From positions 59,612 to 123,611 of the forward strand of contig NZ_FORP01000022.1 of NCBI RefSeq assembly GCF_900114035.1: a stretch of DNA of 64,000 bases, written 5' to 3'. Under the pieces are notes generated by a model. The model was not told the origin of the DNA and ran no database searches. It worked only from the letters and a program-made list of their open reading frames with translations. Below are positions 16,043 through 24,915 of this stretch, one piece after another; position 1 is the stretch's first letter; each line of letters begins with the position of its first letter. The stretch comes from Amycolatopsis sacchari. Its GTDB lineage: Bacteria; Actinomycetota; Actinomycetes; Mycobacteriales; Pseudonocardiaceae. The position numbers and the translations under genes are program-made.

Positions 16043-17983
16043 GTGCAGCAGGCGGGAGAGTCGTTGGCAGGGGACCGGGCCGGGCAGTCGTTCAGCCGGA
16101 GATTCGCCCCTCCGGCAAGCCTTTTCGTCGTCCTCACCGCGCTCGGGCTGGCCGTCAACGGCGGCAGGCTCGGACTCGATCTCGCCGGCGGGCGGTTGCT
16201 GCCCGTCGGTTCGCTGGGCGAAACCTGGTCGACCTACCTCGCGGGCTGGCACCAGACCGGCGGCGGCACGGCCAGTGCCGCGCCCACCTCGCTCGCCATC
16301 CTCGGTGCCCTCGGCGCGATCTTCGTACCGCTGGGCGGTCCGCCCGCGCTCGTCGCGGTGCTGCTGATCGGTGACGCACCGCTCGCCGGTTTGTCCGCGT
16401 ACGCCGCCACTCGACGGCTGCCCGTTTCACGCTGGACGCGTGCCGCTGTGTCCGCCGCGTACGCCTTGCTGCCCGCCGCGACGGCGTCCGTCGCGCAAGG
16501 GCGGCTCGACGTCGTGGTCGTGCACATCGTGTTGCCGCTCGTGATCTCCGGAATCGCGGGACTGCTCGCCAACACGGGCGCGCGCTGGCTCTACCGCGCG
16601 TCCGCCTGCGCCGTCGGCGTCGCGGTGCTGGGCGCGTTTTCCCCGCTGGCACACGGACTCGCGTTGCTGGGTCTCGTCGCGGGGTTCGTCGTCCTCCCGC
16701 CGGGCGAGTCCATCCTGCGCCGCATCGCGTCGGTGGGCATCGTCGTGCTGCTGCCGCTCGCGCTGTTGCTGCCCTGGCCCACGGTGCTGGTCAACCAGCC
16801 CGCGTTGCTGCTGCACGGGCTCACCGGTCCCGCACCCGCGCCGCCCGCGGCGGATCTCGTCGGGCTGTACCCGGGTGGTGCCGGAGCGTGGCCGATCGGC
16901 GTCGCGTTGCTGGTGGCCGTGATCTTCGCCGTCGCGGTGCGCCCGAGGGCCTTGCTGAGCGCCGGGCTCGCGCTCGTCGTGCTGGGCGCGTGCGGGCTCG
17001 CCGTCGTGTTGCTGGTGCCGGTGAAACCGTTGCAGGGCGGGGCGGAAGCGGTCGGTTACACCGGCGTTCCGTTGCTGGTGCTGAGCGCCGGGTTGCTGTG
17101 GATCGTGCTCAACGCGTGCGCCGCGGGTACCGCGCTCGCCGTGCTCCCGCGGATCGCCGCGGTCGCGGCGGTCGTCGTCGTGCTCGTACTCGGCACGGGA
17201 GCGGTGCTCGCGGGACGCGGCGGGCCCCTGCACTCCGGCGGTGGTGACCGGCTGGTCGCCGCTCAGTCCGACGAACTCGCCCGCACCGGCCGGTCGGTGC
17301 TGGTCGTCGGCTCGGGCGAGGAGCCGACGCGCCAGGCGGGCGGGCGGCTGCCGTTGTTCGGAGACGACCAGCTGGCGCTGACCGCCGCCACCCCGGGCCG
17401 GCTCACCTCGTGGGAGGCGGCGCTCACGCAACCGTCGACGGGAGCGACCAGAGCGGCCCTGTCCGGGGCGACCGCCGCGGGGGTGCTGTTCGTGGTGCTG
17501 CCGCCGGGGCAGACCGCGGCCCCCATCGTCGCGCTCGCCCCGGATCTCGCCGTGGCCGCGCAACCCACCGCCAATGGACGAGCCGTGCTGCGGTTGCTCG
17601 CGCCGTCGGGTCAGGTGGTGCTCGTGCCCGCGGCGGTGGCCAAGCAGGCGGTCACGTCCTCGTCGCCGTCGAACACCTCGGGTGTCACGCCCGTCGACGC
17701 CGACCTCCCGGACGTGCACGTGCGGGTGTCGGACGGCACCGCGGGGCGGCTGCTGGTGCTGTCGGCCGAGCAGGAGGCCGGCTGGCAGGCGACGGTGAAC
17801 GGCAAGGCGGAGCCGATCGTCCCGGCGTGGGGCCACCAGGTGGCCGTGTCGGTGCCGCCGGAGCCCTCCGAGGTCACCATCGAACACCCGTCGACGCTGC
17901 GTGACGTGCTGCTCCTGGTGCAGGTGGCGGCGGTGCTGTTCGCCGCGCTGACCGCGATCCCCGGCCCGGCCCGCCTTCGATGA
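16043..17983 (+). CDS. Large multi-spanning membrane protein, possibly the C-terminal half of a glycosyltransferase-fusion type
   Basis: A 646-residue protein with roughly ten membrane helices up to residue 400 followed by a 200-residue soluble extracytoplasmic region with beta-rich segments. GDAPLAGLSAYAATRR and AAYALLPAATASVAQGRLD resemble the membrane half of the large family-2 glycosyltransferase fusion proteins that I recall next to whiB2 in other actinomycetes. No glycosyltransferase domain precedes it here, since WhiB2 ends 130 bases upstream. It may be a stand-alone descendant, perhaps in envelope polysaccharide assembly. The GTG at 16043 is the best available start. Function not established. 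Confidence 0.6.
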   Translation: MQQAGESLAGDRAGQSFSRRFAPPASLFVVLTALGLAVNGGRLGLDLAGGRLLPVGSLGETWSTYLAGWHQTGGGTASAAPTSLAILGALGAIFVPLGGPPALVAVLLIGDAPLAGLSAYAATRRLPVSRWTRAAVSAAYALLPAATASVAQGRLDVVVVHIVLPLVISGIAGLLANTGARWLYRASACAVGVAVLGAFSPLAHGLALLGLVAGFVVLPPGESILRRIASVGIVVLLPLALLLPWPTVLVNQPALLLHGLTGPAPAPPAADLVGLYPGGAGAWPIGVALLVAVIFAVAVRPRALLSAGLALVVLGACGLAVVLLVPVKPLQGGAEAVGYTGVPLLVLSAGLLWIVLNACAAGTALAVLPRIAAVAAVVVVLVLGTGAVLAGRGGPLHSGGGDRLVAAQSDELARTGRSVLVVGSGEEPTRQAGGRLPLFGDDQLALTAATPGRLTSWEAALTQPSTGATRAALSGATAAGVLFVVLPPGQTAAPIVALAPDLAVAAQPTANGRAVLRLLAPSGQVVLVPAAVAKQAVTSSSPSNTSGVTPVDADLPDVHVRVSDGTAGRLLVLSAEQEAGWQATVNGKAEPIVPAWGHQVAVSVPPEPSEVTIEHPSTLRDVLLLVQVAAVLFAALTAIPGPARLR

Positions 17984-17993
17984 CGCGACCCTC

Positions 17994-18518
17994 GTGGTGG
18001 TGAGCGGGCCGCCCGGCGCGGGCAAGACCACGCTGGCCCACGCGCTCGCCGCGCGGATCGGCTGCCCGGCGATCTGCCGCGACGAGATCAAGGAGGGCAT
18101 GGCCCACGCCACGCCCGACCCCGCCCCCGGCCCGCGCGACGAGCTGAGCGTCCGCACCCTGCCGGTCTTCTTCGGCGTGCTGGACCTGCTGCTGCGCGCG
18201 GGCGTGACCACCGTGGCGGAGGCGGCGTTCCAGGACCGGTTGTGGCGTCCGGGGCTGGAGCCGCTGCGGGAACTGGCGCGGCTGCGCGTCGTCCACTGCA
18301 CCGTCGACGCCGAGGTGGCCGCCATGCGCATCCGCCGCCGCCGCGAGCAGGACGCGCGGCGCGCGGTCCACGAGGCGTCCGACCCGCTCGACGCCGCGCA
18401 GCAGGCACTGCTCCACGACGCCTTCCAGCGGGTCGCCGTCGACGCGCCGTGGCTGGAGGTCGACACGACCGATGGCTACCGGCCCGGGCTCGACGAGATC
18501 GCGGCCTTCGTCCGCTGA
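17994..18518 (+). CDS. P-loop AAA-type nucleotide kinase-like protein
   Basis: A 174-residue protein with Walker A GPPGAGKTT (residues 5-13), a CRDEIKEGM segment after it and the EAAFQDRLWRPGLEPL region typical of the Zeta-toxin/AAA_33 kinase-like family. Such proteins phosphorylate small molecules or nucleotides; the substrate here is unknown. The GTG at 17994 is the first start in the frame and lies just after the stop of the membrane protein. It converges on the zincin-like gene with five bases between stops. Confidence 0.75.
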   Translation: MVVSGPPGAGKTTLAHALAARIGCPAICRDEIKEGMAHATPDPAPGPRDELSVRTLPVFFGVLDLLLRAGVTTVAEAAFQDRLWRPGLEPLRELARLRVVHCTVDAEVAAMRIRRRREQDARRAVHEASDPLDAAQQALLHDAFQRVAVDAPWLEVDTTDGYRPGLDEIAAFVR

Positions 18519-18523
18519 GGTGG

Positions 18524-18988
18524 CTACTCGCCTTCGATGACGTCCGGCTCCACGTTCAGGTAGCCCGCGACCTGCTCGACCAGCACGTCGTGCACCAGCT
18601 CGGCCAGCTCGTTCGGGTCCTTCGCGCGGGCCTCCAGCGGCCGCCGGTACAGCACGATGCGGGCCCGCGTGGGCATGCCCGTGCGGTCCACCCCCGCCGG
18701 GACCAGCCGCGACAGGGGCACCGACCCGTCGTGCAGCACGCCGTCGGCCTGCGCCTGGCCGTTGCCGCGGACCTCGGGCACGTCGTCCACCGCGACGTCG
18801 AGCTTCGTCAGCTGGTCACGCCAGCGGGCCTCGATGGGCTCCAGCGCGTCCAGGACCAGCTGGTCGAACTTCTCCGCCCGGCTCGCCGCCGCGGGCAGGG
18901 ACGCCGGGTACAGCGGACCGCGCAGGCCGCGACCGTGGCGGTCTCGGCGGACGCGCCGCTGTTGCCGGGAACTGCGAGCGGTGGACAC
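18524..18988 (-). CDS. Zincin-like metallopeptidase family protein (Rv3259-like), apparently without active site
   Basis: A 154-residue protein in the position of M. tuberculosis Rv3259. The N-terminus is strongly basic (RSSRQQRRVRRDRHGRG); the middle FDQLVLDALEPIEARW and the C-terminal IVLYRRPLEARAKDPNELAELVHDVLVEQVA match the small zincin-like family. Where active members have HExxH, this protein has HDVLVEQ, so the catalytic Glu and second zinc His are lost. I chose the GTG at 18988; the frame is open to 19117 but that part overlaps the divergent DUF3499 gene. Confidence 0.72.
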   Translation of the reverse strand: MSTARSSRQQRRVRRDRHGRGLRGPLYPASLPAAASRAEKFDQLVLDALEPIEARWRDQLTKLDVAVDDVPEVRGNGQAQADGVLHDGSVPLSRLVPAGVDRTGMPTRARIVLYRRPLEARAKDPNELAELVHDVLVEQVAGYLNVEPDVIEGE

Positions 18989-19055
18989 ACGAGGAAGGTT
19001 ACCGCCCCCATCCGGTGTGCCTGCGCACACTTGTCGGTGGGAGGCAGTATCGTCC

Positions 19056-19421
19056 GTGTTCGTGTCGAGCGTACGAAAGTGTTCGCGGACGGGGTGCCTC
19101 CAGCCCGCTGTCGCCACGCTGACCTACGCCTACAGCGATTCGACCGCGGTGGTCGGTCCCCTCGCGACGGCGTCGGAGCCGCATTCCTACGACCTGTGTG
19201 AAGAGCACGCGCTCCGGCTGACCGCGCCCAAGGGCTGGGAAGTCGTGCGGCACGAGGGCTCCTTCGCCGAACCGGACCGGTCGGACGACGAGCTGACCGC
19301 GCTCGCCGAAGCCGTCCGCGAGGCGGGCCGTTCCGACCGCCCCGCGCCGCCGCCCGCCGAGCCGGACGGCACCTCCGGTCGTCGCGGGCACCTCCGTGTC
19401 CTCCCGGACCCGATCTCGTAG
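19056..19421 (+). CDS. DUF3499 family protein (Rv3258c-like)
   Basis: A 121-residue actinobacterial protein. The conserved first half has RKCSRTGC, ATLTYAYSDSTAVVGPLA and YDLCEEHALRLTAPKGWEV, whose two Cys pairs and His look like a small zinc site. The C-terminal half is low-complexity and variable. The GTG at 19056 follows GGGAGG at 11 bases. It precedes the phosphomannomutase gene and is divergent from the zincin-like gene, as in mycobacteria. Function unknown. Confidence 0.85.
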   Translation: MFVSSVRKCSRTGCLQPAVATLTYAYSDSTAVVGPLATASEPHSYDLCEEHALRLTAPKGWEVVRHEGSFAEPDRSDDELTALAEAVREAGRSDRPAPPPAEPDGTSGRRGHLRVLPDPIS

Positions 19422-19477
19422 CTTCCCCCGGTACGCTTTCCGGCATCCGAACCTGTCGAACTGTCGGGGAGAAGCGC

Positions 19478-20833
19478 GTGTCAGACCTGTCCGCCATCGT
19501 CAAGGCGTACGACATCCGTGGGGTGGTCGGCGAGCAGTTGAACGCCGACCTGGTCCGGGACTTCGGAGCCGCCTTCGCGCTGCTGATCAAGCCCGAGTCC
19601 CCGGCCGTCGTCATCGGCCACGACATGCGCGAGTCGTCACCGGAGCTGGCCAGGGCGTTCGCGGACGGGGTCACCTCGCAGGGGCTGGACGTGGTGCTCA
19701 TCGGTCTCGCCAGCACGGACGAGCTGTACTTCGCCTCCGGCTCGCTCAACCTCCCCGGCGCGCAGTTCACCGCCAGCCACAACCCCGCCCAGTACAACGG
19801 CATCAAGATGTGCCGCGCCGGCGCCGCCCCGGTCGGCCAGGACTCCGGCCTCGCCGAGATCCGCGACACCGTCGAGCAGGGCGTCCCGGCCTTCGAGGGG
19901 CAGCCCGGCACGGTCACCGAACGCGACGTCCTCGCCGACTACGCTGCCTACCTGCGCGAACTCGTCGACCTTTCGGGCATCCGGCGGCTGAAGGTCGTCG
20001 TGGACGCGGGCAACGGCATGGGCGGGCACACCGTGCCCACCGTGTTCGAGGGCCTGCCGATCGACCTCGTGCCGATGTACTTCGAGCTGGACGGCAGCTT
20101 CCCCAACCACGAGGCGAACCCGCTCGACCCGAAGAACCTCGTCGACCTGCAGGCCAAGGTGCGCGAGGTCGGGGCCGACGCGGGGCTGGCCTTCGACGGT
20201 GACGCCGACCGCTGCTTCGTGGTCGACGAGAACGGCGACCCGGTGTCGCCGAGCGCGATCACCGCGCTGGTCGCCACGCGTGAGCTGGCCAAGGAGCCCG
20301 GCTCGACGATCATCCACAACCTGATCACCTCGCACGCGGTGCCCGAGATCGTCACCGAGCACGGCGGCAAGCCGGTCCGCACGCGCGTCGGGCACTCGTT
20401 CATCAAGGCGGAGATGGCCCGCACCGGGGCGATCTTCGGCGGCGAGCACTCGGCGCACTACTACTTCCGCGACTTCTGGCGCGCCGACACGGGCATGCTC
20501 GCCGCGATGCACGTGCTGGCCGCGCTCGGCGAGCAGGAGCGCCCGCTGTCCGAGCTGACCAGCGAGTACAAGCGCTACGAGGCCTCCGGCGAGATCAACT
20601 CCACGGTCGACGACCAGGTCGCCCGGCAGCTGGCGGTCAAGGACGCCTTCGTCGCCCGCGAGGGTGTCATCACGGACGAGGTGGACGGGCTGACCGTGCA
20701 GCTGCCCGACGGCTCGTGGTTCAACCTCCGCCCGTCCAACACCGAGCCGCTGCTCCGGCTCAACGTCGAGGCGCCGACGAAGGAAGCCGTGCAGGCGCTC
20801 ACCGACGAAGTCCTCGCGATCGTCCGTGGTTGA
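19478..20833 (+). CDS. manB: Phosphomannomutase/phosphoglucomutase
   Basis: A 451-residue alpha-D-phosphohexomutase that converts mannose-6-phosphate to mannose-1-phosphate, the precursor of GDP-mannose for phosphatidylinositol mannosides and glycans. The phosphoserine loop TASHNPAQYNGIK centres on Ser100, the metal loop DGDADR is at residues 240-245, and the sugar-binding GGEHSAHYYF and phosphate-binding RPSNTEPLLRLN motifs are intact. GTG at 19478 follows GGGGAG. It is followed by a Trm112-like gene, a SIS-domain gene and manA, forming a mannose-metabolism cluster equivalent to Rv3257c-Rv3255c. Confidence 0.95.
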   Translation: MSDLSAIVKAYDIRGVVGEQLNADLVRDFGAAFALLIKPESPAVVIGHDMRESSPELARAFADGVTSQGLDVVLIGLASTDELYFASGSLNLPGAQFTASHNPAQYNGIKMCRAGAAPVGQDSGLAEIRDTVEQGVPAFEGQPGTVTERDVLADYAAYLRELVDLSGIRRLKVVVDAGNGMGGHTVPTVFEGLPIDLVPMYFELDGSFPNHEANPLDPKNLVDLQAKVREVGADAGLAFDGDADRCFVVDENGDPVSPSAITALVATRELAKEPGSTIIHNLITSHAVPEIVTEHGGKPVRTRVGHSFIKAEMARTGAIFGGEHSAHYYFRDFWRADTGMLAAMHVLAALGEQERPLSELTSEYKRYEASGEINSTVDDQVARQLAVKDAFVAREGVITDEVDGLTVQLPDGSWFNLRPSNTEPLLRLNVEAPTKEAVQALTDEVLAIVRG

Positions 20834-20861
20834 CCACCCGATCGCGTGGTAAGGAGAAGAT

Positions 20862-21068
20862 ATGGCTCTCGCGCTTGACCCGCAGCTGCTGGAGATCCTG
20901 GCGTGCCCGTCGCCGGACCACGCCCCGCTGCGCCCCGGCACGCCCGACGATGCCGACGCGGACGCGCTGACCTGCACGTCGTGCGGGCGCGTCTACCCGG
21001 TGCGCGACGGCATCCCCGTCCTCCTGCTCGACGAAGCGACCCAGCCCACCAGCGCCGATGGTGCTTGA
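20862..21068 (+). CDS. Trm112 family protein
   Basis: A 68-residue zinc-ribbon-like protein: LLEILACPSPDHAPL near the N-terminus and CTSCGRVYPVRDGIPVLL at the C-terminus. Eukaryotic Trm112 activates methyltransferases; bacterial members are small and uncharacterised. Of the usual Cys-x2-Cys pairs, the first is reduced to a single Cys (CPSP), so metal binding may be partial. ATG at 20862 follows AAGGAG, and its end overlaps the next gene by 11 bases. Confidence 0.88.
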   Translation: MALALDPQLLEILACPSPDHAPLRPGTPDDADADALTCTSCGRVYPVRDGIPVLLLDEATQPTSADGA

Positions 21069-22146
21069 CGACGCGCTCCTGGACGACCCCGCGCGGCTGG
21101 CGGAGGCGGACACCACGGGGCTGCTGCGGGCCGCGGCGATGGCGGGCGCCCAGGTGCGCTCCACGACGGAGCTGGCTGCGGACATCGAGCTGGCCGACCG
21201 GCTCGACGTCGGCAGGCCGCGGGCGCTCGTGCTGGTGGTCCGGCCCGGTGTCGGCCGGGCGCTGACGAAGCTGCTCGCCGCGTTGCTCGCGCCGTCGTGC
21301 CCCGTGCCGGTGGTGATCTCCGACGCCGTGCCCAGCTGGATCGGGGCGCTGGACGTCGTGTTCGCCCACACCGACGACCCGGCCGACCGCGAGCTGGCGG
21401 CAGGGGTCGAACGGGCCGCCCGGTTCGGCGCGGGCGTCGTGGTGTCCGGCCCGCAGGAGGGGCCGGTAGCGGCGGCCATCGCGGGCAAGGGTGCGCTGCT
21501 CACCCCGCGGATCCCGGTGCCGCCGGAGCTGACCTTCTCCCGCGGCCTGGCCGCCGGGTTGCTCACCGCCAACGCGCTCGGCCTGCTCGTCGCCGACGTC
21601 GAGGCGCTCGCCGACCAGCTCGACGCCGAGGCCGAACGCGGGCACCTCGGCCGCGACTCGTTCGCGAACCCGGCCAAGGCGCTGGCGCTGCGGCTGGCCG
21701 ACCGCGTGCCGATGCTGTGGGGGCTGGATCCCGCCGCCGTCGCGGTGGCCGAGCACGCCGCCTACGAGCTCGGTGCCTACGCGGGCATGGTGTGCGACGC
21801 CGCCCACTACCGGCAGGCGCTGGCCCGGCCGGCGCTGCACCGCGCCGCCGTCGTGAACTCCGGTGAGCAGGACATCTTCGCCGACCCCGACTTCGACGAC
21901 GTGGGCCCGAAACCGCGCGTGCTGCTGCTCGCCGTGCACGGCGGACCGACCGCGGACGCGGCCCGGTACGAGGCCTCACATACCCTTCCCGGGGCCGGAA
22001 CCATCGCTCCCGGGGACGAGATCCCCGGGGACGAGCCTGTGCGCGCGGGCGTGCTCGCGCTACGGTTCGAGCTGGCCGCCGTCTACCTCGGGCTCGCGGC
22101 GGGAAGCTTGGGCGGAGCCGGTCACTACGCGCCGGCCACGGCGTGA
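21058..22146 (+). CDS. SIS-domain sugar phosphate isomerase-like protein (TobH/Rv3256c-like)
   Basis: A 362-residue protein with a phosphoglucose isomerase-like C-terminal region, in the slot of Rv3256c between phosphomannomutase and manA. Visible features are paired Rossmann-like halves (ALVLVVRPGVGRAL and FGAGVVVSGPQEGPVAAAIAGKGALL) and a MLWGLDPAAVAVAEHAAYELGAYAG segment. It overlaps the Trm112 gene, so the ATG at 21058 is probably translationally coupled. It may be a bifunctional phosphoglucose/phosphomannose isomerase, but the catalytic residues cannot be assigned by eye. Confidence 0.78.
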   Translation: MVLDDALLDDPARLAEADTTGLLRAAAMAGAQVRSTTELAADIELADRLDVGRPRALVLVVRPGVGRALTKLLAALLAPSCPVPVVISDAVPSWIGALDVVFAHTDDPADRELAAGVERAARFGAGVVVSGPQEGPVAAAIAGKGALLTPRIPVPPELTFSRGLAAGLLTANALGLLVADVEALADQLDAEAERGHLGRDSFANPAKALALRLADRVPMLWGLDPAAVAVAEHAAYELGAYAGMVCDAAHYRQALARPALHRAAVVNSGEQDIFADPDFDDVGPKPRVLLLAVHGGPTADAARYEASHTLPGAGTIAPGDEIPGDEPVRAGVLALRFELAAVYLGLAAGSLGGAGHYAPATA

Positions 22147-22206
22147 CCCCGAGCCTCTGGACGAAGAACAGCGCCCCCGACGGGGCGCCGAGGAGTTGAG
22201 AACACA

Positions 22207-23427
22207 GTGGAGCTGCTCCGCAATGCCGTGCGGCCCTACGCGTGGGGTTCGCGGACGACGATCCCGGAGCTGCTGGGCCGCGAGGTGCCCGCGCCGCACC
22301 CGGAAGCCGAGCTGTGGATGGGCGCGCACCCGGGAGACCCGTCGCACGTGGTCGGGCCGGACGGGAGCGAGCGCAGCCTGCTGGAGCTCATCGAGGCCGA
22401 TCCGCACGCCCACCTGGGGCCGGAGTGCTCGCAGCGCTGGAACAACCGGCTGCCGTTCCTGCTGAAGATCCTCGCGGTCGAGGAGCCGCTGTCGATGCAG
22501 GCGCACCCGTCGGCCGAGCAGTCGGCCGAGGGCCACGCGCGCGAGGAGGCGGCGGGAATCCCGCGCGACGCGCCGAACCGCAACTACCCGGATCCCACGG
22601 CGAAACCCGAGCTCGTGTGCGCGCTGACGGAGTTCCACGCGCTCGCCGGGTTCCGCGAGCCGGAGCGGACGATCAAGCTGCTGCGCGCGATCGAGACGCC
22701 GGGGCTGGCGAAGTACACTGAACTGCTGGCCGCGCAGCCCGACCCCGACGGCATGCGGGCGCTGTTCACCACGTGGATCACGCTGCCGCAGGCGATCCTC
22801 GACGAGCTGCTGCCCGAGGTGCTCGACGCGTGCGTGCTGCACGTCAAGGACCACGGCGAGTTCGACACCGAGTGCCGCACGATCCTGGAGCTGGGCGAGG
22901 CGCACCCGCGTGACGCCGGCGTGCTGGCGGCGCTGCTGCTCAACCGGCTCACGCTGAGCGCGGGCGAGGCGATCTACCTGCCAGCCGGGAACCTGCACCT
23001 GTACCTGCACGGCACCGCCGTGGAGATCCTGGCCAACTCGGACAACATCCTGCGCTGCGGGCTCACGCCCAAGCACGTGGACGTGCCGGAGCTGCTGCGC
23101 GTCGTGGACTTCACCTGCTGCGACATGCCGGTCCTGTCCGGCGAGCCCAGCGACTGCGGCGCCGTCTACCACACGGACGCGCCGGAGTTCGAGCTTTCGC
23201 GCTGCGACTGGGCCGCGGGCGAGCGGGGCGACCTGCGCGTCACGACCGGAGTGCCGCAGATCCTGCTGTGCACCGCGGGCCGCGTCCTCGTCACCGCGGA
23301 CGACGGCAAGGAGCTGGAGCTGGGCCGCGGCCAGTCGATGTGGCTGCCCGCGTCCGATCCCGCCGTGCGTGTCCGGCCGGTCGGCGAGGGCCGCACGCAG
23401 CTGTTCCGCGCCACGTCCGGGCGGTAG
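22207..23427 (+). CDS. manA: Mannose-6-phosphate isomerase, class I
   Basis: A 406-residue zinc enzyme that interconverts fructose-6-phosphate and mannose-6-phosphate, feeding the upstream phosphomannomutase. Family signatures seen are AYAWGSRTTIPELLG at the N-terminus, the zinc site region LSMQAHPSAEQSAEGH with NYPDPTAKPELVCALT, and the cupin segment GEAIYLPAGNLHLYLHG. The GTG at 22207 is 61 bases after the previous stop. Its stop abuts that of the convergent Lrp regulator gene. Confidence 0.96.
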   Translation: MELLRNAVRPYAWGSRTTIPELLGREVPAPHPEAELWMGAHPGDPSHVVGPDGSERSLLELIEADPHAHLGPECSQRWNNRLPFLLKILAVEEPLSMQAHPSAEQSAEGHAREEAAGIPRDAPNRNYPDPTAKPELVCALTEFHALAGFREPERTIKLLRAIETPGLAKYTELLAAQPDPDGMRALFTTWITLPQAILDELLPEVLDACVLHVKDHGEFDTECRTILELGEAHPRDAGVLAALLLNRLTLSAGEAIYLPAGNLHLYLHGTAVEILANSDNILRCGLTPKHVDVPELLRVVDFTCCDMPVLSGEPSDCGAVYHTDAPEFELSRCDWAAGERGDLRVTTGVPQILLCTAGRVLVTADDGKELELGRGQSMWLPASDPAVRVRPVGEGRTQLFRATSGR

Positions 23428-23898
23428 TCACTTCTTCTTGACCGGCGTGATCACGCGCGGCCGGATGTGCTCGTAGACGACGCTCGTGCGCACGTCGGCG
23501 ACCTCCGGCCGCTGCGTGAGCCGGTCGATGACGAACGCGTACAGCGCGTCGTTGTCCGGCACCGCGACGTGCACCAGGAAGTCCTCGCCGCCGGAGACCA
23601 CGAACACGCCCACCGTCTCGGGTAGCAGCGTGACCCACTCGCGGAACGCCTCGATCACCCGGCGCGACGGCGGCCGCACGCGCAACGCGATGAGCGCCTG
23701 CACCGGTCGGCCGATCTCCGCGAGGTCCACGTCGAGCAGGAAGCCGCGGATGATGCCCCGCTCGCGCATCGACCGCACGCGCTCCAGCGACGTGGAAGGG
23801 GAAACCCCGGTCGCGGCGGCGAGTTCGCGGTTGGTCCGCCGTGCGTCGCGCTGCAGTTCCCGCAGAAGTGCCTGATCTAGTTCGTCCAACTCGGCCAT
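23428..23898 (-). CDS. Lrp/AsnC family transcriptional regulator
   Basis: A 156-residue regulator: an N-terminal winged helix-turn-helix (LDQALLRELQRDARRTNRELAAATGVSPSTSLERVRSM, about residues 7-45) and a C-terminal RAM effector domain (ALIALRVRPPSRR to RTSVVYEHIRP). Such proteins sense amino acids or related ligands as octamers. It is divergent from the DUF2000 gene with a 71-base intergenic region containing AT-rich sequence, the likely site of control. Its own effector is unknown. Confidence 0.93.
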   Translation of the reverse strand: MAELDELDQALLRELQRDARRTNRELAAATGVSPSTSLERVRSMRERGIIRGFLLDVDLAEIGRPVQALIALRVRPPSRRVIEAFREWVTLLPETVGVFVVSGGEDFLVHVAVPDNDALYAFVIDRLTQRPEVADVRTSVVYEHIRPRVITPVKKK

Positions 23899-23969
23899 GC
23901 CCGCTCCTTCGTCGAATTAAGTTTGGCGCTGGTGGATCTCTGCTACATCTTTACCTAGCTTCTGCGGAC

Positions 23970-24448
23970 GTGAGCACAGAACATCAGGAACTACAGGCGT
24001 TGATCGAGGCTGACGTTCGGCGGGGCGCGGGCACGCGCACGGCGAAGGTGAAGTGGGTGATCGTCGCCGACCAGTCGCTCGGGCCGGGGCTGGTCGCCAA
24101 CGCCACCGCGTGCCTGGGCGCGTCCGTGGCGGCGGTGTTCCCCGGCCTCGTCGGCGAGCCGGTCGAGGACGGCTCGGGGCAGGCGCACCCGGGGCTGCCG
24201 TGGAGCGGGTGCTCGATCCTCGGCGGCGATGCGGCGAAGGTGCGGGAGATCCGGACGAAGGCGATGAGCAAGGAGGGGCTGTTCGTCGCGGACATGTCGA
24301 AGCACGCGCAGGCGAGCCGGAACTACGAGGAGTACCGCGCCGCGGTGGGCGGCGGCGAGGAGGCGGACCTCAGCTACTACGCGGTGAGCCTCGTCGGGCC
24401 CCGCAACAGGTCGACAAGCTGGTCGGAGGCCTCCCACTGCTGCGGTGA
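23970..24448 (+). pseudogene. DUF2000 family protein with a frame break near its 3' end
   Basis: The first 145 codons encode a typical DUF2000 protein: KVKWVIVADQSLGPGLVANA, GHP-like WSGCSILGGDA, and EADLSYYAVSLVGPR. After VGPR the frame runs off into repeat sequence, whereas the expected ending QVDKLVGGLPLLR-stop is present in a neighbouring frame and ends at 24448. A single missing base around 24401-24406 explains this. The GTG at 23970 has no ribosome site and may start a leaderless mRNA. The final codons lie in the first unit of a tandem repeat. Whether the indel is real or a sequence error cannot be decided here; DUF2000 function is poorly known. Confidence 0.8.
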
Positions 24449-24860
24449 TCCCCGGGGGTGGTTGGGGGTTGTCTGGGGGTCGGCCGGTGCGCCACGGTTT
24501 GGCTGTGGTGGCTCGGCTTCGGGGTGGCGTGGGAAGCGGCCGCGCCTGCCGGATCGGGGCCTACCGGCCGCGCCGATAGGGTCTGGGCGCTTCCTGGCCG
24601 ATTCTCCTGCCTGTCGTGGCCTGTGGGGAGGCCTCGCATCGCTGCGGTGATCCCCATGCTGCGCCGGGATGCTTGCCGCGACGGCGGCCCGTCCTGGCGA
24701 GGCCGTGGCGGCTCGGCTCCGGGATCGGGTGGGAACCAGCCGAACCCCGCCGATCCGGGCCTACTCGCCGCGCCGTCGATCGGGCCCGGGCCGCCTCCTG
24801 GCCGATTCTCCGGTCCCTCGCGGCCTGGTCGGAGGGCCTCGCGCTGCCGCGGTGATCTCC
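24419..24860. repeat. Tandem repeat of about 203 bp, 2.2 copies, in a gene-free stretch
   Basis: The segment from 24419 recurs at about 24621 and partly at about 24826, with periods of 202 and 205 bases measured at the CGGTGA ending. Each unit starts with a copy of the last codons of the DUF2000 gene, including its stop, and carries a shared CTGGCCGATTCTCC block near the end. Copies have diverged to perhaps 65-75 percent identity. No gene is seen between 24449 and 24915. Confidence 0.8.
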
Positions 24861-24915
24861 GGCCCCGTAGGCTGCATCCCGGACATTTCGGGAGATCGGA
24901 CCTCAGGGAGTCAGC

